From positions 1 through 15,125 of the forward strand of contig CAJUGU010000102.1 in NCBI GenBank assembly GCA_910586105.1: a stretch of DNA of 15,125 nucleotides, given 5' to 3'. The position numbers were made by a program, and so were the translations under genes. Source of the stretch: an uncultured Eubacteriales bacterium (GTDB lineage Bacteria > Bacillota > Clostridia > Oscillospirales > Butyricicoccaceae). The notes below the pieces were generated by a model. It did no database searches. It was not told the DNA's origin and saw only the letters and a program-made list of their open reading frames with translations. Below are positions 13,664-15,125 of the stretch, one piece after another (position 1 is the stretch's first letter; each line of letters begins with the position of its first letter).

Positions 13664-15022
13664 GTGATCAATTCATCTGACATTCTGGAAACAATCCAGA
13701 TGATCGAGCAGGAAAATCTCGATATCCGCACGATCACCATGGGGATATCCCTGCGCGACTGCTGCGGCGAGGATATCCGTGCCGTCTGCGATAAAGTTTA
13801 TGAAAAAATCACCCGCTGTGCGAGCGATCTGGTGCCGGTCGGCGAGGCGATCGAAAAGAAGTATGGTATCCCGATCGTGAACAAGCGGATATCGGTCACG
13901 CCGGTATCCCTGATTGCGGAGAGCTGCCGCAGCGCGGACTATGCCCGGATCGCGCAGGCCCTTGACCGGGCGGCAAAGGCGGTGGGGGTCAACTTCATCG
14001 GCGGTTATTCCGCGCTGGTACACAAAGGGTATACGACCGGCGACCGCCGCCTGATCGATTCCATCCCGGAAGCGCTGGCGACGACCGAGCTGGTCTGTTC
14101 CAGCGTCAACATCGGTTCGACCCGCGCGGGGATTAACATGGACGCGGTCCGCGAGATGGGCGAGGTCATCAAAAAGACCGCCGAGCTTACCGCCGACCGG
14201 GAAGCGATCGGCGCGGCAAAGCTGGTGGTCTTTTGCAACGCGGTCGAGGATAACCCGTTCATGGCGGGCGCGTTCCACGGCGTCGGCGAGGGCGAATGCG
14301 TAATCAACGTCGGCGTATCCGGCCCCGGCGTGGTTGCGAACGCGCTGCGCAAGGTGCCGGACGGCGATTTTTCGGTGATTGCGGATACCGTCAAAAAGAC
14401 GGCGTTCAAGATCACGCGGGTCGGGCAGCTGGTCGCCTATGAGGCGGCAAGCGCGCTGCGCGTCCCCTTTGGGATCGTTGATCTTTCGCTTGCCCCGACA
14501 CCGGCGGTCGGCGACAGCGTCGCGCATATTTTAGAGGAAATGGGGCTGGAATGCTGCGGTACGCACGGTACGACGGCGGCGCTGGCGCTGCTGAACGACG
14601 CGGTCAAAAAAGGCGGCATTATGGCGTCCTCGCACGTGGGCGGGCTTTCGGGCGCGTTTATCCCGGTGAGTGAAGACGCGGGCATGATCCATGCCGCGCG
14701 GGTGGGAGCTCTCTCGATCGAAAAGCTGGAAGCCATGACCGCCGTTTGCTCGGTGGGGCTGGATATGATCGTTGTGCCGGGCGACACGTCGGCGGCGGCG
14801 ATCTCGGGCATCATTGCCGACGAGGCTGCGATCGGTATGGTGAATAATAAAACAACGGCGGTCCGTGTGATCCCGGCCCCCGGCAAGGGCGTTGGCGAAG
14901 AGCTCGACTTTGGCGGGCTGCTGGGCTGCGGCCCGGTAATGCCGCTGTCGGGGTATTCCTGCGAACGCTTCATCGCACGCGGCGGACGGATCCCTGCGCC
15001 GCTGCAAAGCCTGAAGAATTAA
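13664..15022 (+). CDS. UPF0210/DUF711 (PFL) family protein
   Basis: 452-aa protein, full length for UPF0210. The N-terminus (DILETIQMIEQENLDIRTIT) matches the family, so I take the GTG at 13664; AAGGGGGAG lies 10 nt upstream. Visible conserved stretches: RISVTPVSLI (75-84), GGYSALVHKG (113-122), NIGSTRAGINMDAV (149-162), GAFHGVGEGE, CCGTHGTTAALALLNDAVKK, GGLSGAFIPVSED and GCGPVMPLSGYSC near the end. The fold is related to glycyl-radical/PFL-like barrels in some annotations, but the glycyl-radical motif is not obvious here, and no reaction has been assigned with certainty. It forms a two-gene operon with the ACT gene. A large hairpin begins 2 bp after the stop. Confidence 0.96.
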   Translation: MINSSDILETIQMIEQENLDIRTITMGISLRDCCGEDIRAVCDKVYEKITRCASDLVPVGEAIEKKYGIPIVNKRISVTPVSLIAESCRSADYARIAQALDRAAKAVGVNFIGGYSALVHKGYTTGDRRLIDSIPEALATTELVCSSVNIGSTRAGINMDAVREMGEVIKKTAELTADREAIGAAKLVVFCNAVEDNPFMAGAFHGVGEGECVINVGVSGPGVVANALRKVPDGDFSVIADTVKKTAFKITRVGQLVAYEAASALRVPFGIVDLSLAPTPAVGDSVAHILEEMGLECCGTHGTTAALALLNDAVKKGGIMASSHVGGLSGAFIPVSEDAGMIHAARVGALSIEKLEAMTAVCSVGLDMIVVPGDTSAAAISGIIADEAAIGMVNNKTTAVRVIPAPGKGVGEELDFGGLLGCGPVMPLSGYSCERFIARGGRIPAPLQSLKN

Positions 15023-15023
15023 G

Positions 15024-15125
15024 AACCGGTATTCATAAGCTAAAGTGGTGGATGGACGGTAGATGGCGCGGCATGACCGCGTCAGATGCCGTCCAGACGC
15101 CGCTTTGGGCTTGTGAATACCGGTT
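15024..15125 (+). ncRNA. 102-nt hairpin with tandem G-A mismatches
   Basis: Arms AACCGGTATTCATAAGC (15024-15040) and GCTTGTGAATACCGGTT (15109-15125) pair over 17 bp. The stem continues through 15042-15050 with 15098-15106 (9 bp), tandem G-A/A-G (15051-15052 with 15096-15097), 15053-15061 with 15087-15095 (9 bp), a second tandem G-A/A-G (15062-15063 with 15085-15086), and 15064-15071 with 15077-15084 (8 bp), closed by a 5-nt loop. All five non-Watson-Crick pairs other than G-A are G-U in the plus-strand RNA. It could be a structured RNA at the operon's 3' end, a long terminator whose T-run lies past the edge, or a foldback repeat. It touches the right edge. Confidence 0.6.

Noticed and set aside
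15024..15125. Integron attC site
   Set aside because: The size and imperfect hairpin fit, but the 5' side lacks the RYYYAAC core (AAG precedes AAC) and no integrase is present; the opposite core would lie past the edge.

Overview
The window looks like chromosomal DNA of a GC-rich member of the Clostridia, probably Oscillospirales-like. The reasons are the Gram-positive order rpmG-secE-nusG-rplK-rplA, strong AGGAGG-type ribosome binding sites, sigma-A promoters, intrinsic terminators and surface proteins with S-layer homology (SLH) domains. The genus cannot be read from the sequence. Both ends lie in repeat-like DNA (a 24-bp tandem array at the left, a long hairpin at the right), so this may be a whole assembled contig broken at repeats.

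Left part (1-3000, minus strand): a housekeeping operon reads leftwards from a near-consensus promoter (2968-2996) through rpmG (L33), secE, nusG, rplK (L11) and rplA (L1), and ends at a clear terminator (210-239). A stem with the same layout sits just upstream of both the rplK and the rplA ribosome binding sites. It resembles the base of the L1 arm of 23S rRNA and is a candidate pair of L1 autoregulatory sites. About 320 bp between nusG and rplK is a dense run of GC-rich hairpins.

Middle left (3000-4700, plus strand): ruvX (YqgF-type RNase H-fold nuclease) with its own extended -10 promoter, then a pair of dispersed hairpin repeats, then a membrane protein of unknown function and a strong terminator.

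Middle right (4800-12700, minus strand): four exported proteins. In transcription order they are a 1057-aa surface protein with four about 95-aa beta-sandwich repeats in the order A-B-B'-A', a 387-aa protein with three SLH domains only 20 bp downstream, a terminator, a 737-aa YcdB/YcdC-like protein with C-terminal SLH domains, and a 241-aa lipoprotein with an FG-GAP/VCBS-like calcium motif. Together they look like a cell-envelope cluster.

Right part (12900-15125, plus strand): a divergent regulatory region with overlapping promoters and many TGCAAA-like boxes, a leader RNA with hairpins and an internal terminator, then the conserved pair ACT-domain protein (UPF0237) and UPF0210/DUF711 protein. 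The window ends in a 102-nt hairpin with two tandem G-A/A-G mismatches one helical turn apart and five wobble pairs that are G-U only in the plus-strand RNA.

No tRNA, rRNA, insertion sequence, CRISPR array, phage gene or defence gene was seen.
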